Notes under the pieces: generated by a model | Told to the model about the DNA's origin: nothing | The model's input: only the letters and a program-made list of their open reading frames with translations | Database searches by the model: none | Translations under genes and position numbers: made by a program | Source: Paraburkholderia mimosarum LMG 23256 = NBRC 106338 | GTDB taxonomy: Bacteria > Pseudomonadota > Gammaproteobacteria > Burkholderiales > Burkholderiaceae | Assembly (NCBI RefSeq): GCF_000739815.1 | Contig: NZ_BBJJ01000046.1 | Coordinates: 1 to 56,393 of the forward strand | Length of the DNA stretch: 56,393 nucleotides | Reading direction: 5' to 3' | Shown here: one piece after another, positions 34,405-43,900 of the stretch | Layout of the letters: the number at the start of each line of letters is the position of its first letter | How positions within the stretch are numbered: the stretch's first letter is position 1

Positions 34405-36507
34405 ATGCGAGCCAAACTGACAGCCAAACATCCGCGTCCGACCACTCCGGAACGCGCCCCCGTCCGCCGCGGCAGCACGACCGCGCGTAAGCCGGTGCGG
34501 CCGGCTGAGGTGCGGCCGGCTGAGGCGCGGCCGGCTGAGGCGCGGCCGGCATCGGCTTCCAAAACGGGGGCGGCGAAGCCCGCGCGCACCTCCACCGGCC
34601 GCACGGCGACGCGCACCGCCGATGCGCGCCCAGGCGAACGCCCGGCGCGGCCGGCGACGACGCGCGAGCGCGACAGTTCGAGCCGCCCGGCGCGGCCCGC
34701 TCGCGAAGGCGGCTTCGGCGACGACCGTCGCCCGGCGCGGCGTTCAGCCGATGAACCACGAGGCTTTGCGCGTGGCCGTGAAGAAGGCAGCGAGCGACGT
34801 TTTACGCGACGCACGGAAGGCGATGACCGCCGCCAGCCGCCCAGCCGCGACGAAGGTGGTGAGCGACGTTTCGCGCGACGCACCCAAGGAGACGAACGCC
34901 GCCCGCCGCGCAGCCGCGAGGAAGGTGGTGAGCAACGTTTCGCACGGCGCGCCGAAGGCGACGAACCCCGCCCGCCGCGCAGCCGCGAGGAAGGTAGTGA
35001 GCAACGTTTCGCACGGCGCGCCGAAGGCGACGACCGCCGCCAGCCGCGCACCCGCGAGGAAGCTGGTGACCGACGTTTCGCGCGACGCACGGAAGGCGAT
35101 GATCGCCGGCCGCCCCGCAGCCGCGAAGAAGGCGGCGAGCGACGTTTCGCGCGACGCACGGAGAGCGATGATCGCCGGCCGCCCCGCAGCCGCGAGGAAG
35201 GCGGTGAGCAACGTTTCGCACGGCGCGCCGAAGGTGGTGACCGGCGCTTCGCACGCCCCGCCGAGGGCGGCGACCGTCGCCCGCCGCGCAGCCGCGACGA
35301 AAGCGGTGAGCGACGCTTCGCAGGCCGCGCCGAAGGCGACGACCGCCGCCCGCCGCGCAGCCGCGAGGATGGCGGTGAGCGACGTTTCGCGCGCCGCACG
35401 GAAGGCGACGACCGCCGCCCGCCGCGCAGCCGCGAGGATGGTCGTGAGAGACGCTTCGCGCGACCCACGGAAGGAGACGACCGCCGACCGCCGCGCAACC
35501 GGAGCGAAGGCGGCGAGGAGCGCTTCACACGTCGCACAGACAGCAACGACCGCCGCCCCGCACGGGGACGCGACGAGGGTACTGAGCGCAGTTTCGCGCG
35601 CCCGGTGAAATCCACCCGGAGCGACGACCATCGAGTTGGCGGCGATCGCAAATCCGCCCGCCCCGTCAAGTCGGCCGACAAGCCATTACGCCGCAGCGAC
35701 GACGCCGGATCGGCGCCGCGCCGTGCGCCGCGGGAAGAAGTCGACGGCGACAACACGCTGCGCCTGTCCAAGCGCATGTCCGAACTGGGCCTGTGCTCGC
35801 GCCGCGAAGCCGATGAATGGATCGAAAAAGGCTGGGTGTACGTCGATGGCGAAGTCGTCGACACCCTCGGAGCCAAGGTCACGCCCGATCAGCGCATCGA
35901 GGTCGACCCGGCCGCGCTCGCCGCTCAGGCGCGCCAGGTGACGATCCTGCTGCATAAGCCCGTTGGCTATGTGTCGGGCCAGGCGGAGGACGGCTACGAG
36001 CCCGCCGCCACGCTCATCACCGGCGAGAATCATTGGGAAGGCGACCGCTCGGGCATTCGTTTCTCGGCAAAGCATCTGCGCACGCTCGCGCCGGCAGGCC
36101 GGCTCGACATCGACTCGACGGGCCTGCTCGTGCTGACCCAGGACGGTCGGGTAGCCAAGCAGCTGATCGGTGAGAGCTCGGACATCGACAAGGAATACCT
36201 CGTACGCGTCACCTATAACGACATCGACACGGAAATCGATCAGCACTTCCCGGCTGAGCTGCTGGCGAAGCTTCGCCACGGCCTGTCGCTCGACGACGTG
36301 CCGCTCAAGCCAGCCCAGGTGAGCTGGCAGAACGGCGAGCAGTTGCGCTTCGTGCTGCGCGAAGGCAAGAAACGCCAGATCCGCCGCATGTGCGAACTCG
36401 TCGGCCTCAAGGTGGTGGGTCTCAAGCGCGTGCGCATGGGCCGCGTGCTGCTCGGCGCCCTGCCGCAGGGCCAATGGCGCTATCTGGCGGCTGACGAAGC
36501 GTTCTGA
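34405..36507 (+). CDS. RsuA/RluF-family pseudouridine synthase with long Arg-rich repeat domain
   Basis: The enzyme half (about residues 450-700) converts a uridine in ribosomal RNA to pseudouridine. It has an S4 RNA-binding domain (LRLSKRMSELGLCSRREADE) and the catalytic GRLDIDSTGLLVLTQDG with Asp568 or Asp570, then KEYLVRV, EGKKRQIRRMCELVG and RMGRVLLGALPQGQWR. The C-terminus is closest to RluF. The first 450 residues are unusual: a PAEVR/PAEAR repeat at about 33-50, then twelve full and one partial 23-residue repeats (114-400) of the form EGDDRRPPRSREEGGERRFARR. The total of 700 residues is over twice the family norm. The tract should be disordered and highly charged, likely binding RNA. 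It lies 26 bases after glnD; a GTG overlapping the glnD stop is an alternative start. Confidence 0.88.
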   Translation: MRAKLTAKHPRPTTPERAPVRRGSTTARKPVRPAEVRPAEARPAEARPASASKTGAAKPARTSTGRTATRTADARPGERPARPATTRERDSSSRPARPAREGGFGDDRRPARRSADEPRGFARGREEGSERRFTRRTEGDDRRQPPSRDEGGERRFARRTQGDERRPPRSREEGGEQRFARRAEGDEPRPPRSREEGSEQRFARRAEGDDRRQPRTREEAGDRRFARRTEGDDRRPPRSREEGGERRFARRTESDDRRPPRSREEGGEQRFARRAEGGDRRFARPAEGGDRRPPRSRDESGERRFAGRAEGDDRRPPRSREDGGERRFARRTEGDDRRPPRSREDGRERRFARPTEGDDRRPPRNRSEGGEERFTRRTDSNDRRPARGRDEGTERSFARPVKSTRSDDHRVGGDRKSARPVKSADKPLRRSDDAGSAPRRAPREEVDGDNTLRLSKRMSELGLCSRREADEWIEKGWVYVDGEVVDTLGAKVTPDQRIEVDPAALAAQARQVTILLHKPVGYVSGQAEDGYEPAATLITGENHWEGDRSGIRFSAKHLRTLAPAGRLDIDSTGLLVLTQDGRVAKQLIGESSDIDKEYLVRVTYNDIDTEIDQHFPAELLAKLRHGLSLDDVPLKPAQVSWQNGEQLRFVLREGKKRQIRRMCELVGLKVVGLKRVRMGRVLLGALPQGQWRYLAADEAF
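34744..35604 (+). repeat. Coding 69-bp minisatellite (12 full units plus one partial)
   Basis: The DNA encoding residues 114-400 of the pseudouridine synthase is a near-exact tandem array of 69-bp units. Twelve units are full length and one, coding AEGGDRRFARP, is about 33 bp. Unit-to-unit differences are scattered base changes, several synonymous. The 69-bp unit is a multiple of three, so gain or loss of units keeps the reading frame. The array leaves several shadow frames open on both strands. Confidence 0.93.
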
Positions 36508-36541
36508 CGCGACTCCGCCGTAAACACCGCGCCGAATGAAT

Positions 36542-36570
36542 AAACGGGAGCCATCGGGCTCCCGTTTTTT
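36542..36570. terminator. Bidirectional terminator between the pseudouridine synthase gene and def
   Basis: AAACGGGAGCC pairs with GGCTCCCGTTT around ATCG, followed by further T residues. Both flanking genes converge on it. Confidence 0.92.
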
Positions 36571-36588
36571 CTTGAGAAGATCCGACGT

Positions 36589-37122
36589 TCAGTCGTCTCT
36601 GCTCGGGTCGAGTTCCGGAAACAGCACCTCGGTAAAGCCGAACTTCGAGAAATCGGTGATGCGCATGGGGTACAGCTTGCCGATCAGGTGGTCGCATTCG
36701 TGCTGGACGACCCGCGCGTGAAAACCCTCGGCCACGCGCTCGATGGGCGTGCCGTACTGGTCGAAGCCGTTGTAGCGGATCATCGAGTAGCGGCTTACCG
36801 CGCCCCGCATGCCCGGCACCGAAAGGCAGCCCTCCCAGCCCTCTTCCATGTCGTGCGACAACGGATGAATGACCGGGTTGATGAGCACCGTTTGCGGCAC
36901 CGCCGGCGCCTCGGGATAGCGCTCGTTTTGCTCGAAACCGAAGATCACCACCTGCAGGTCCACGCCGATCTGCGGGGCAGCGAGGCCCGCGCCGTTCGCC
37001 GCATGCATGGTGTCGAACATGTCGGCTATGAGTTCGTGCAGCTCGGGCGTATCGAAGTGATCGACCGGCTTTGCGATGTTGAGCAGGCGCGGATCGCCCA
37101 TCCTGAGAATTTCGCGAATCAT
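36589..37122 (-). CDS. def: Peptide deformylase
   Basis: Def removes the N-formyl group from nascent proteins, preceding methionine aminopeptidase. The 177-residue protein has all three motifs: GAGLAAPQIG (45-53), EGCLSVPG with metal ligand Cys99, and QHECDHLIGK with His141, Glu142 and His145. The start ATG overlaps the ligA stop by four bases, indicating coupling with ligA rather than with fmt, which is the more familiar partner elsewhere. The C-terminal extension (GFTEVLFPELDPSRDD) is short. Confidence 0.97.
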   Translation of the reverse strand: MIREILRMGDPRLLNIAKPVDHFDTPELHELIADMFDTMHAANGAGLAAPQIGVDLQVVIFGFEQNERYPEAPAVPQTVLINPVIHPLSHDMEEGWEGCLSVPGMRGAVSRYSMIRYNGFDQYGTPIERVAEGFHARVVQHECDHLIGKLYPMRITDFSKFGFTEVLFPELDPSRDD

Positions 37123-39197
37123 GTCGTTTGCCCCTCCAGGAGCTTGCGCATTCCTTCTTCGTCGAGCACCGGCACACCAAGTTCCTCGGCTTTCGCAAGC
37201 TTGCTGCCCGCGTCGGCGCCCGCCACCACATAATCGGTCTTCTTCGACACCGAGCCGGCCACTTTCGCACCGGCTGCCTCCAGCATCTCCTTCGCCTCGT
37301 CGCGCGCGAGCGTGGGCAGCGTGCCGGTGAGCACCACCGTCTTGCCTGCCAGCACGCCCACGGGCGCCCTCGGCGCGGGCGGACCTTCCGCCCATGTTAC
37401 TTTGCCCGGCGCACGCAGTTGCTCGATCACTGTGCGGTTGTGCGCTTCCGCAAAGAACTCGTGAATGGCGAGCGCGACGATCGGCCCGACATCATTCACT
37501 TCGAGCAGTTCCTCGACCGAGGCGTTCATGATCGGATCGAGCGAGCCGAAATGCTTCGCAAGGTCTTTGGCCGTCGACTCGCCCACGTGCCGGATGCCGA
37601 GGGCGTAGATAAAACGCGCAAGCGTCGTGGACTTGGCCTTTTCGAGCGAATCGAGCAGGTTCTGCGCCGACTTGTCCGCCATGCGATCGAGTTGCGCGAG
37701 CGTGCCGAAGCCGAGATTGAAAAGATCTGCGGGCGTGCGCACGAGGTTCTGGTCGACCAGCTGGTCGATGATCTTCTCGCCCAATCCGTCGATGTCGAGC
37801 GCCCGGCGCTGGGCGAAGTGCCACAGTGCCTGTTTGCGCTGCGCCGGACAGAAGAGGCCGCCCGTGCAACGCGCGATCGCTTCGTCCGGCAGGCGCTCGA
37901 TGCGCGAACCGCACACAGGGCAGGCGCTCGGCATCACGAACTCGCTGGCGTCGGCAGGACGCCGGTCGAGCAGCGCACTGACCACTTCGGGAATCACGTC
38001 GCCCGCGCGGCGCACGATCACGGTGTCGCCGATGCGGATGTCCTTGCGGCGCACTTCGTCTTCGTTGTGCAGCGTGGCGTTGGTCACGGTCGCACCGCCG
38101 ACGAACACCGGCTCGAGCCGCGCGACCGGTGTGATGGCGCCGGTGCGGCCCACCTGCACGTCGATCGCCAGCAGCTTCGTGAGCGCTTCCTGGGCCGGGA
38201 ACTTGTGGGCGAGCGCGAAGCGCGGTGCGCGCGAGACAAAACCGAGCGCGTCCTGCTCGTCGCGGCGGTTCACCTTGTAGACCACGCCATCGATGTCGTA
38301 CGGCAGGCTCTCGCGTTTCTCACCCACGGCGCGGAAAAATTCGAGCAGACCTCGCGCACCCTTCACGACCGCGCGCTCGGAATTCACCGGCAAGCCCAGT
38401 TGCTCGTACCAGTCGAGCAGCTCGCTATGAGTGGCCGGCATCGGCTCGCCCTCGAGCACGCCAATGCCATAGGCGAAGAACGATAGCGGCCGCTGCGCCG
38501 TGATTTTCGGATCGAGTTGCCGCAGGCTGCCCGCCGCAGCGTTGCGCGGATTCGCGAATTCCTTCTGGCCGGCGTCGCGCTGCCGCTGGTTCATGCGCTC
38601 GAAGTCGCGGCGGAACATCAGCACTTCGCCGCGTACGTCGAGCACCTTCGGCACGTGCTTGCCCTTCAGGCGCAGCGGCAGCGAGCGAATCGTGCGGACG
38701 TTCTCGGTGACGTTCTCGCCGGTCGTGCCGTCGCCGCGCGTGGACGCCTGGACAAATACGCCATCGACATAGCGCAGCGAGATGGCGAGACCGTCGAACT
38801 TGAGTTCGCACGCATACTCGACCCCGGCGGCATCGACGGACTGGGTGCCCCCGATCTTGCCAAGCGCATCGGCCACGCGCTTGTCGAACGCGACGATGTC
38901 GTCGTCGGCGAAGCCGTTGTTGAGCGAGAGCATCGGCACGTCGTGCACCACGGGCTCGAAGCCCGCGGCCGCCTTGCCGCCCACTCGCTGGGTAGGGGAA
39001 TCAGGCGTGACGAGATCCGGGTGCTCTGCCTCGAGCTGCTGGAGTTCGCCAAACAGCTTGTCGTATTCCGCGTCGGGCAGTTCCGGCTGGTCGAGCACGT
39101 AGTAGGCGTGATTCGCCCGCTCGAGTTCGGCGCGCAACCACGCCGCGCGCTGCGCAGCGGTGACATCTTCGGGAGGACGGGCGGGGGTACGGACCAT
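37119..39197 (-). CDS. ligA: NAD+-dependent DNA ligase
   Basis: LigA seals nicks in replication and repair using NAD+. The 692-residue protein has the full domain set: Ia domain (NHAYYVLDQPELPDAEYDKL), adenylation domain with nucleophile Lys133 in CELKFDGLAIS, OB-fold, four-cysteine zinc finger (CPVCGSRIERL, then CTGGLFCPAQ), helix-hairpin-helix repeats (LGIRHVGESTAKDLAKHFGS), and a C-terminal BRCT domain from about 612 (LAGKTVVLTGTLPTLARDEA). It is downstream of zipA and smc, an order typical of this family. Confidence 0.98.
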   Translation of the reverse strand: MVRTPARPPEDVTAAQRAAWLRAELERANHAYYVLDQPELPDAEYDKLFGELQQLEAEHPDLVTPDSPTQRVGGKAAAGFEPVVHDVPMLSLNNGFADDDIVAFDKRVADALGKIGGTQSVDAAGVEYACELKFDGLAISLRYVDGVFVQASTRGDGTTGENVTENVRTIRSLPLRLKGKHVPKVLDVRGEVLMFRRDFERMNQRQRDAGQKEFANPRNAAAGSLRQLDPKITAQRPLSFFAYGIGVLEGEPMPATHSELLDWYEQLGLPVNSERAVVKGARGLLEFFRAVGEKRESLPYDIDGVVYKVNRRDEQDALGFVSRAPRFALAHKFPAQEALTKLLAIDVQVGRTGAITPVARLEPVFVGGATVTNATLHNEDEVRRKDIRIGDTVIVRRAGDVIPEVVSALLDRRPADASEFVMPSACPVCGSRIERLPDEAIARCTGGLFCPAQRKQALWHFAQRRALDIDGLGEKIIDQLVDQNLVRTPADLFNLGFGTLAQLDRMADKSAQNLLDSLEKAKSTTLARFIYALGIRHVGESTAKDLAKHFGSLDPIMNASVEELLEVNDVGPIVALAIHEFFAEAHNRTVIEQLRAPGKVTWAEGPPAPRAPVGVLAGKTVVLTGTLPTLARDEAKEMLEAAGAKVAGSVSKKTDYVVAGADAGSKLAKAEELGVPVLDEEGMRKLLEGQTT

Positions 39198-39535
39198 GCC
39201 TTGGGCAACTCGCTTGGAAAAGATTTCGGACGTCAGATTATCTCAGGAAGCGGCGCGTGTCGCATCGGCCGAACGGCCAGCTTCGTGCGTCGCCGTACGG
39301 CCCTACCGATGGTCCTGGCCGAAAGGCTAACGCTGCATCGATGCCGTTGACGCCCGGGCCCGGTGATGCGAACTTGAGTGCACCGCAACACGCTGCCGGT
39401 AACGGCATCCGGGCCACCATGAACCATCGCCACGACCTGCCCGCGCCGCCCATGCCGTCTCGCCGGCGCGCAAAAAAGGCGCGGCGCCATTACGGCGCCG
39501 CGCCTTCTCTGGCGGCCGATCGCTGGCGGTCCGCG
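39198..39535. other. ligA-zipA gap with zipA terminator
   Basis: The 338-base gap has a strong terminator at 39472-39504 on the zipA side. Nearer ligA, GATAAT on the minus strand (39237-39242) preceded by TGA is a possible extended -10 for ligA. No gene is visible. Confidence 0.5.
39472..39504 (-). terminator. Intrinsic terminator of zipA
   Basis: An 11-bp GC-only stem, GGCGCGGCGCC with GGCGCCGCGCC, loops over ATTAC and is followed by six T residues on the minus strand. It is 32 bases past the zipA stop. Confidence 0.9.
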
Positions 39536-40819
39536 TTACTGGCTGAACAGCCGTCGCGTGGCCGGCGACCCTGCCGGAATGCCTGCTTGCTCGAGCTTTG
39601 CGTAGAGCGTCATGAGCTGCTTGTCGATGGACTGCAGCACCGTTTCCGGAAGCGGCCGGCGCTGGTCATCGACCACGCGCCCGCCGATGCGCTCGGCAAG
39701 CGACTTCGCGTAATCGCACATCAGGCGAAATGGCAGGATGTCCTCGTCGGCGACCGGCACATCGAGGATCAGCGTAATCAACTCGCCGCCCTTGTACGTG
39801 AGGTCGTCGCGCAGGAAGTTGGTGTCGCCGAACTGCAGCATGAAAACCGGGCTCTGCTTCGCGTCGAGCTTCACGAAGCGCGTGCCGTCGCGCGAAAGCA
39901 GGAGGCCGTCCTGCGCGGCGACGGCCTGCACGTAGTTCGCCGACCACGGCGCGCCGTCCGACATCACGTTGATGGAAAGCTGCGCATCGCATTGGGCCGC
40001 GAAGCCGTCGAGCTCGCGCGCCATCGCGACTGTCTCCATCATGTCGGGGAACTCGGGCGCGGCGTCGAGCGCGTCGGCGAACTGCTGCACACCCGTCACG
40101 AACTCCGAGAATTCGAGCTCGTTGAGCGGGCCGTTACGGTTCGCGAGCTGCGCGGCCGCACGCAGTTCCTCGTAGCGCACGCCGTTTTGCAGCAATTCCC
40201 AGCTGTCGCCGCCCTCGGGCTTGCCTTCGATATGAACGGGCTTGCTGCCCGCGCGGCGCAAACGCTGCGCGGACGGAATCACGCGCTCGCCCGCCACGGG
40301 CGCGCCGAGCCGGATCGGCACGATGCAGTCGATACGGCGGTCGACGACAGCAGGCGGCGCGGAGGAAATCGTGGTGGCGGCCGGCATGACGGGCTCGATG
40401 CGTTCGGCTTCGTCGGCGTTTTCCTTCGCGGATTCCGGGGCAGCGGCGCTCGCGGCCGGCGCTGCTTCGCCGCGCTCGTTCGCCGCCGTTTCGTCTTCCT
40501 GGAAACCATTCGGCGTCGTGGATTCCGCCTGGATGTCGGCCGGCGTGTCGAGCGGAGCCGCACTGGCAAAACCCGGCTCCATGCGCCCGCCTTCCATGCC
40601 GCCCGCGAGCGACGGCTCACGCCGCGACGGCGTGTGTGCTGGCTCGATGAACGGGCTCGGCTCCGGGAACTCGTCGCGTTGCGCCGACTCGACCGCCTCT
40701 TCCGGCATCGGTCGCGGCATGCGCCGGCGCACCCTGGCACCCTGCCACGCGTTATAGACCACCACGCCCCCGACTACCACGGCGCCCGCGCCGATCAATC
40801 CGAGAGTCAACTCGTCCAT
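39536..40819 (-). CDS. zipA: ZipA-like cell division protein with FtsZ-binding domain
   Basis: ZipA tethers FtsZ to the inner membrane at the division site. From MDELTLGLIGAGAVVVGGVV the protein has 427 residues: one N-terminal membrane helix (3-22), a short basic patch (ARVRRRMPRP), a long Pro/Glu/Ala-rich linker (about 40-250), and a C-terminal ZipA domain (starting near 265, with LNELEFSEFVTGVQQFADAL and LLLSRDGTRFVKLDAKQSPV). The upstream ATG at 40855 adds 12 residues and would spoil the membrane anchor. The domain is divergent, so function is by architecture and by the smc-zipA-ligA order. Confidence 0.9.
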   Translation of the reverse strand: MDELTLGLIGAGAVVVGGVVVYNAWQGARVRRRMPRPMPEEAVESAQRDEFPEPSPFIEPAHTPSRREPSLAGGMEGGRMEPGFASAAPLDTPADIQAESTTPNGFQEDETAANERGEAAPAASAAAPESAKENADEAERIEPVMPAATTISSAPPAVVDRRIDCIVPIRLGAPVAGERVIPSAQRLRRAGSKPVHIEGKPEGGDSWELLQNGVRYEELRAAAQLANRNGPLNELEFSEFVTGVQQFADALDAAPEFPDMMETVAMARELDGFAAQCDAQLSINVMSDGAPWSANYVQAVAAQDGLLLSRDGTRFVKLDAKQSPVFMLQFGDTNFLRDDLTYKGGELITLILDVPVADEDILPFRLMCDYAKSLAERIGGRVVDDQRRPLPETVLQSIDKQLMTLYAKLEQAGIPAGSPATRRLFSQ

Positions 40820-40963
40820 GCATGCTCCATCAGCAATTCTTTTTCGACGGCGCACACACGGTGCGCGCCGTTACCGTGGCGCTCGCGTCACGCGCGGCGG
40901 CTGCCTGAGCAACGGCGCCGCCGGCTGCGCGGCGCGCGCCGACCGTTAGACCGTAAAAATCGA

Positions 40964-43900
40964 TTAGATCGTATTCTGGGCGAAACCAGCCGCCGTTTCC
41001 ATGTCGACCGCGACGATGCGCGAAACGCCCTGCTCCTGCATCGTCACGCCGATGAGCTGCTGCGCCATCTCCATGGCGATCTTGTTGTGCGAAATGAACA
41101 GGAACTGTGTTTTGTCCGACATCGCGCGAACAAGGTTCGCGAAGCGCTCGGTGTTCGCGTCGTCGAGCGGCGCGTCCACTTCGTCGAGCAGACAGAACGG
41201 CGCAGGGTTGAGCTGGAACATCGCGAACACGAGGGCCGTGGCCGTGAGCGCTTTCTCGCCGCCGGAAAGCAGGTGAATCGTCGAGTTCTTCTTGCCGGGC
41301 GGCTGCGCCATCACCTGCACGCCGGCGTCGAGTATCTCGTCGCCAGTCATGATGAGCCTCGCCTGGCCACCGCCGAAGAGCCGCGGGAACAGCTCGCCGA
41401 AATGACGGTTCACTTCGTCGAACGTGCCCTGCAGCAGCGTGCGCGTTTCCTGATCGATCTTGCGGATCGCGTCTTCGAGCGTTTCGATCGCGCTCGTGAG
41501 GTCGGCCGACTGGGCGTCGAGGAAGGTCTTGCGCTCCTTCGCCGCGGCCAGTTCGTCGAGCGCCGCCATATTGACGGGCCCAAGCGCCGCTATGGCGTTG
41601 TTGATGCGCGTGACTTCGCCTTGCAGATACGACGGCTTCATGTCCGCCGTGAGCTTCTCCTGCAGCGCGGCTTCATCCACGCCCGCCGCCTGCAGTTGCT
41701 CGACGAACTGCTCGCCGTTCAGGCGCGCCGCCTGCTCCTTGAGCTGAAGCTCGGTGATGCGCTCGCGCAGCGGCTGCAGCGCGCGTTCGGCGACGAGGCG
41801 GGTTTCGTCGGCGGCCCGCAGCTTCGCGCTCAGGTCGTCGAGTTCCGCGCGTGCGGCGCGCAACGTGTCTTCCTTCTGTGCGCGAATTTCCAGCGCGTCC
41901 TGCAAACCCGTGTGCGCGGTCTGCTGGTTGATCGTTTCCAGCTCGGCACGCGCGTCTTCGAGCGAGCCGGCCACGCGCTCGCTCTGGTCGTGCGCGACCT
42001 GAATGTTGCGCCGCAGTTCCTCGATGCGGTTAGCCATGTTGCGCGCCGCAAAGCGCGCGTCCGCGGCAGCGCGTTCGAGGTCGCGCGCCTCGTTGCGCGC
42101 CGCGCCCAGTTCCTCGTCGAGCGCTTCGAAGGCGAGCTGGTTGTCCTCGAAGCGGGCCTGCAGTTCGGCAAGCTCGGCGTCGTGGCGCTCGAAGTTCGCT
42201 TCCGACTCCGCGCGCAGCGCGCGCTGCTCTTCGATCTGCGCGCGAATTTCGCCGAGCTCCTCGCGAATCTGCGTGCTGCGCGCCGTATAGCGCTCATGCG
42301 CCTGGGTCAGCTTCAGGACGTCCATCTGCAGCGCGTGCACGCGCTGGGTCGCGCGCTCGGCCTGCTGACGCATTTCCGTGAGCACCTGGGCGGCCTGCGT
42401 GTGTGCCGCCTCCGCGCGCACGACGGCCGTGCGCGCCTCGTCCGCAAGCAGCGCCTGGGCGCGCAACTGGCGCTCCAGATTCTCGATTTCCTGCTGACGC
42501 GCGAGCATGCCAGCCTGCTCGGTATCGGCAGCGTAGAGCTGAACGCCCACGCGCGTCACCATATGGCCGGCCTTCACGACGAACGCGCCGCCGCCCGGCA
42601 ATTGCGCGCGCTGGGCGAGCGCCTCGGTCAGATCGCTGGCAACGTAGGTCGAGCCGAGCCATTCGGTGAGCACCGCGCGCAGCCCTGCATCGTCGATACG
42701 CACGAGCGAGAGCAACGGCGTGAGGCCCGCGGGCGCGGCGCTCGCCTGCCCCGCAACGGGCGGCGAATAGAACGCGAGCTTCGCGGGCGGCGCGTCGCTC
42801 GCGAACGCCTTCACCCAGTCGAGGTTGGACACTTCGAGCGCGGCAAGCCGCTCGCGCAGCACGGCTTCGAGCGCCGTCTCCCACCCCGCTTCGACATGCA
42901 GCTTCTTCCACAGCCTCGGCAGCGCACCCAGTTCGTGACGTTCGAGCCACGGCTGGATCTTGCCCTCGGTCTGCACGTTCTCCTGCAGTTGCTTGAGGGC
43001 GGCAAGCCGGGCTTCGATCTGGTGGATCTGCGCGTTTTCCGCCTGGACGCGCTCGTGAGCCGCACGGCGTTGCGCGTCGAGGCGCGGCACGGTTTCCTGC
43101 GCATCGGCAAGGCGCGCCTGCGCCTCGTGAAGGATCTCTTCCTGCTCGGCCAGCTGCATGCGCAGCTCTTCGAGCTGGGCTTCGTCGGGCGCGTCGAGTC
43201 CGCCTTCCTCCGACTTCAGGCGCTCATGGCGTTGCTGAAGCTGCTGGAGCATCTGGTCGGCGTTGCGCTGGTGTGCCGCTTCGAGCTTGATGGCCTGCTC
43301 GGTGCGCGCGATGCCCGCGCGCTCGTCGTTCAGTTGCGCCTGCGCATCGCGCCAGCGGTTCTCGAGCGCGGGCAGCGATTCCTGTTTTGCCGCCGCCTCT
43401 TCCTCGGCGAGTGCCGCCTTTTCTTCGGCGATCGCCAGTTGCTCTTCGGCGTCCTCGATGTCGTCCTGCGCCTTCTGCGCCTGCACCTGCCATTGCTCGC
43501 GCTGCGCAGTGAGTGCGGCGATTTGCGCCTGCGCGCGGTTGCGCGACTCGACAATGAACTTGATCTCGGCTTCGAGACGGCTCACTTCGGCGTTCGCTTC
43601 ATAGAGCGCACCCTGTGCGCCCTGCATGGCGTCGCTTGCCGAGTAGTGGGCGACGCGCAGCGTCTCGAGCTGCGCTTCGACTTCGCGCAACTGCGCGGTG
43701 TGGCGCTCGAGGTCGATCTGCGCCTGCTCGATCGCGCGCTGCTGGCGCTGTTGCTCGCCCGCCGCCTCGTTTTTGCGCAAGAGCCAAAGGAGGCGCTGCT
43801 TCTCCTCGCCCTCGGACTGCAGTTCGCGAAACTTCGTGGCGACAACCGCCTGGCCCTCGAGCTTTTCGAGGTTCGTGGACAGCTCGCGCACGATGTCCTC

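Noticed and set aside
31301..34759. 1152-codon open frame on the minus strand
   Set aside because: It is antisense to glnD and part of map, which have complete catalytic motifs.
34263..35882. Long frames on both strands through the 69-bp array (also 34622-35608 plus, 34744-35631 minus)
   Set aside because: The unit is a multiple of three and GC-rich, so a frame open in one unit is open in all. Only the frame continuing into the pseudouridine synthase has downstream domain support.
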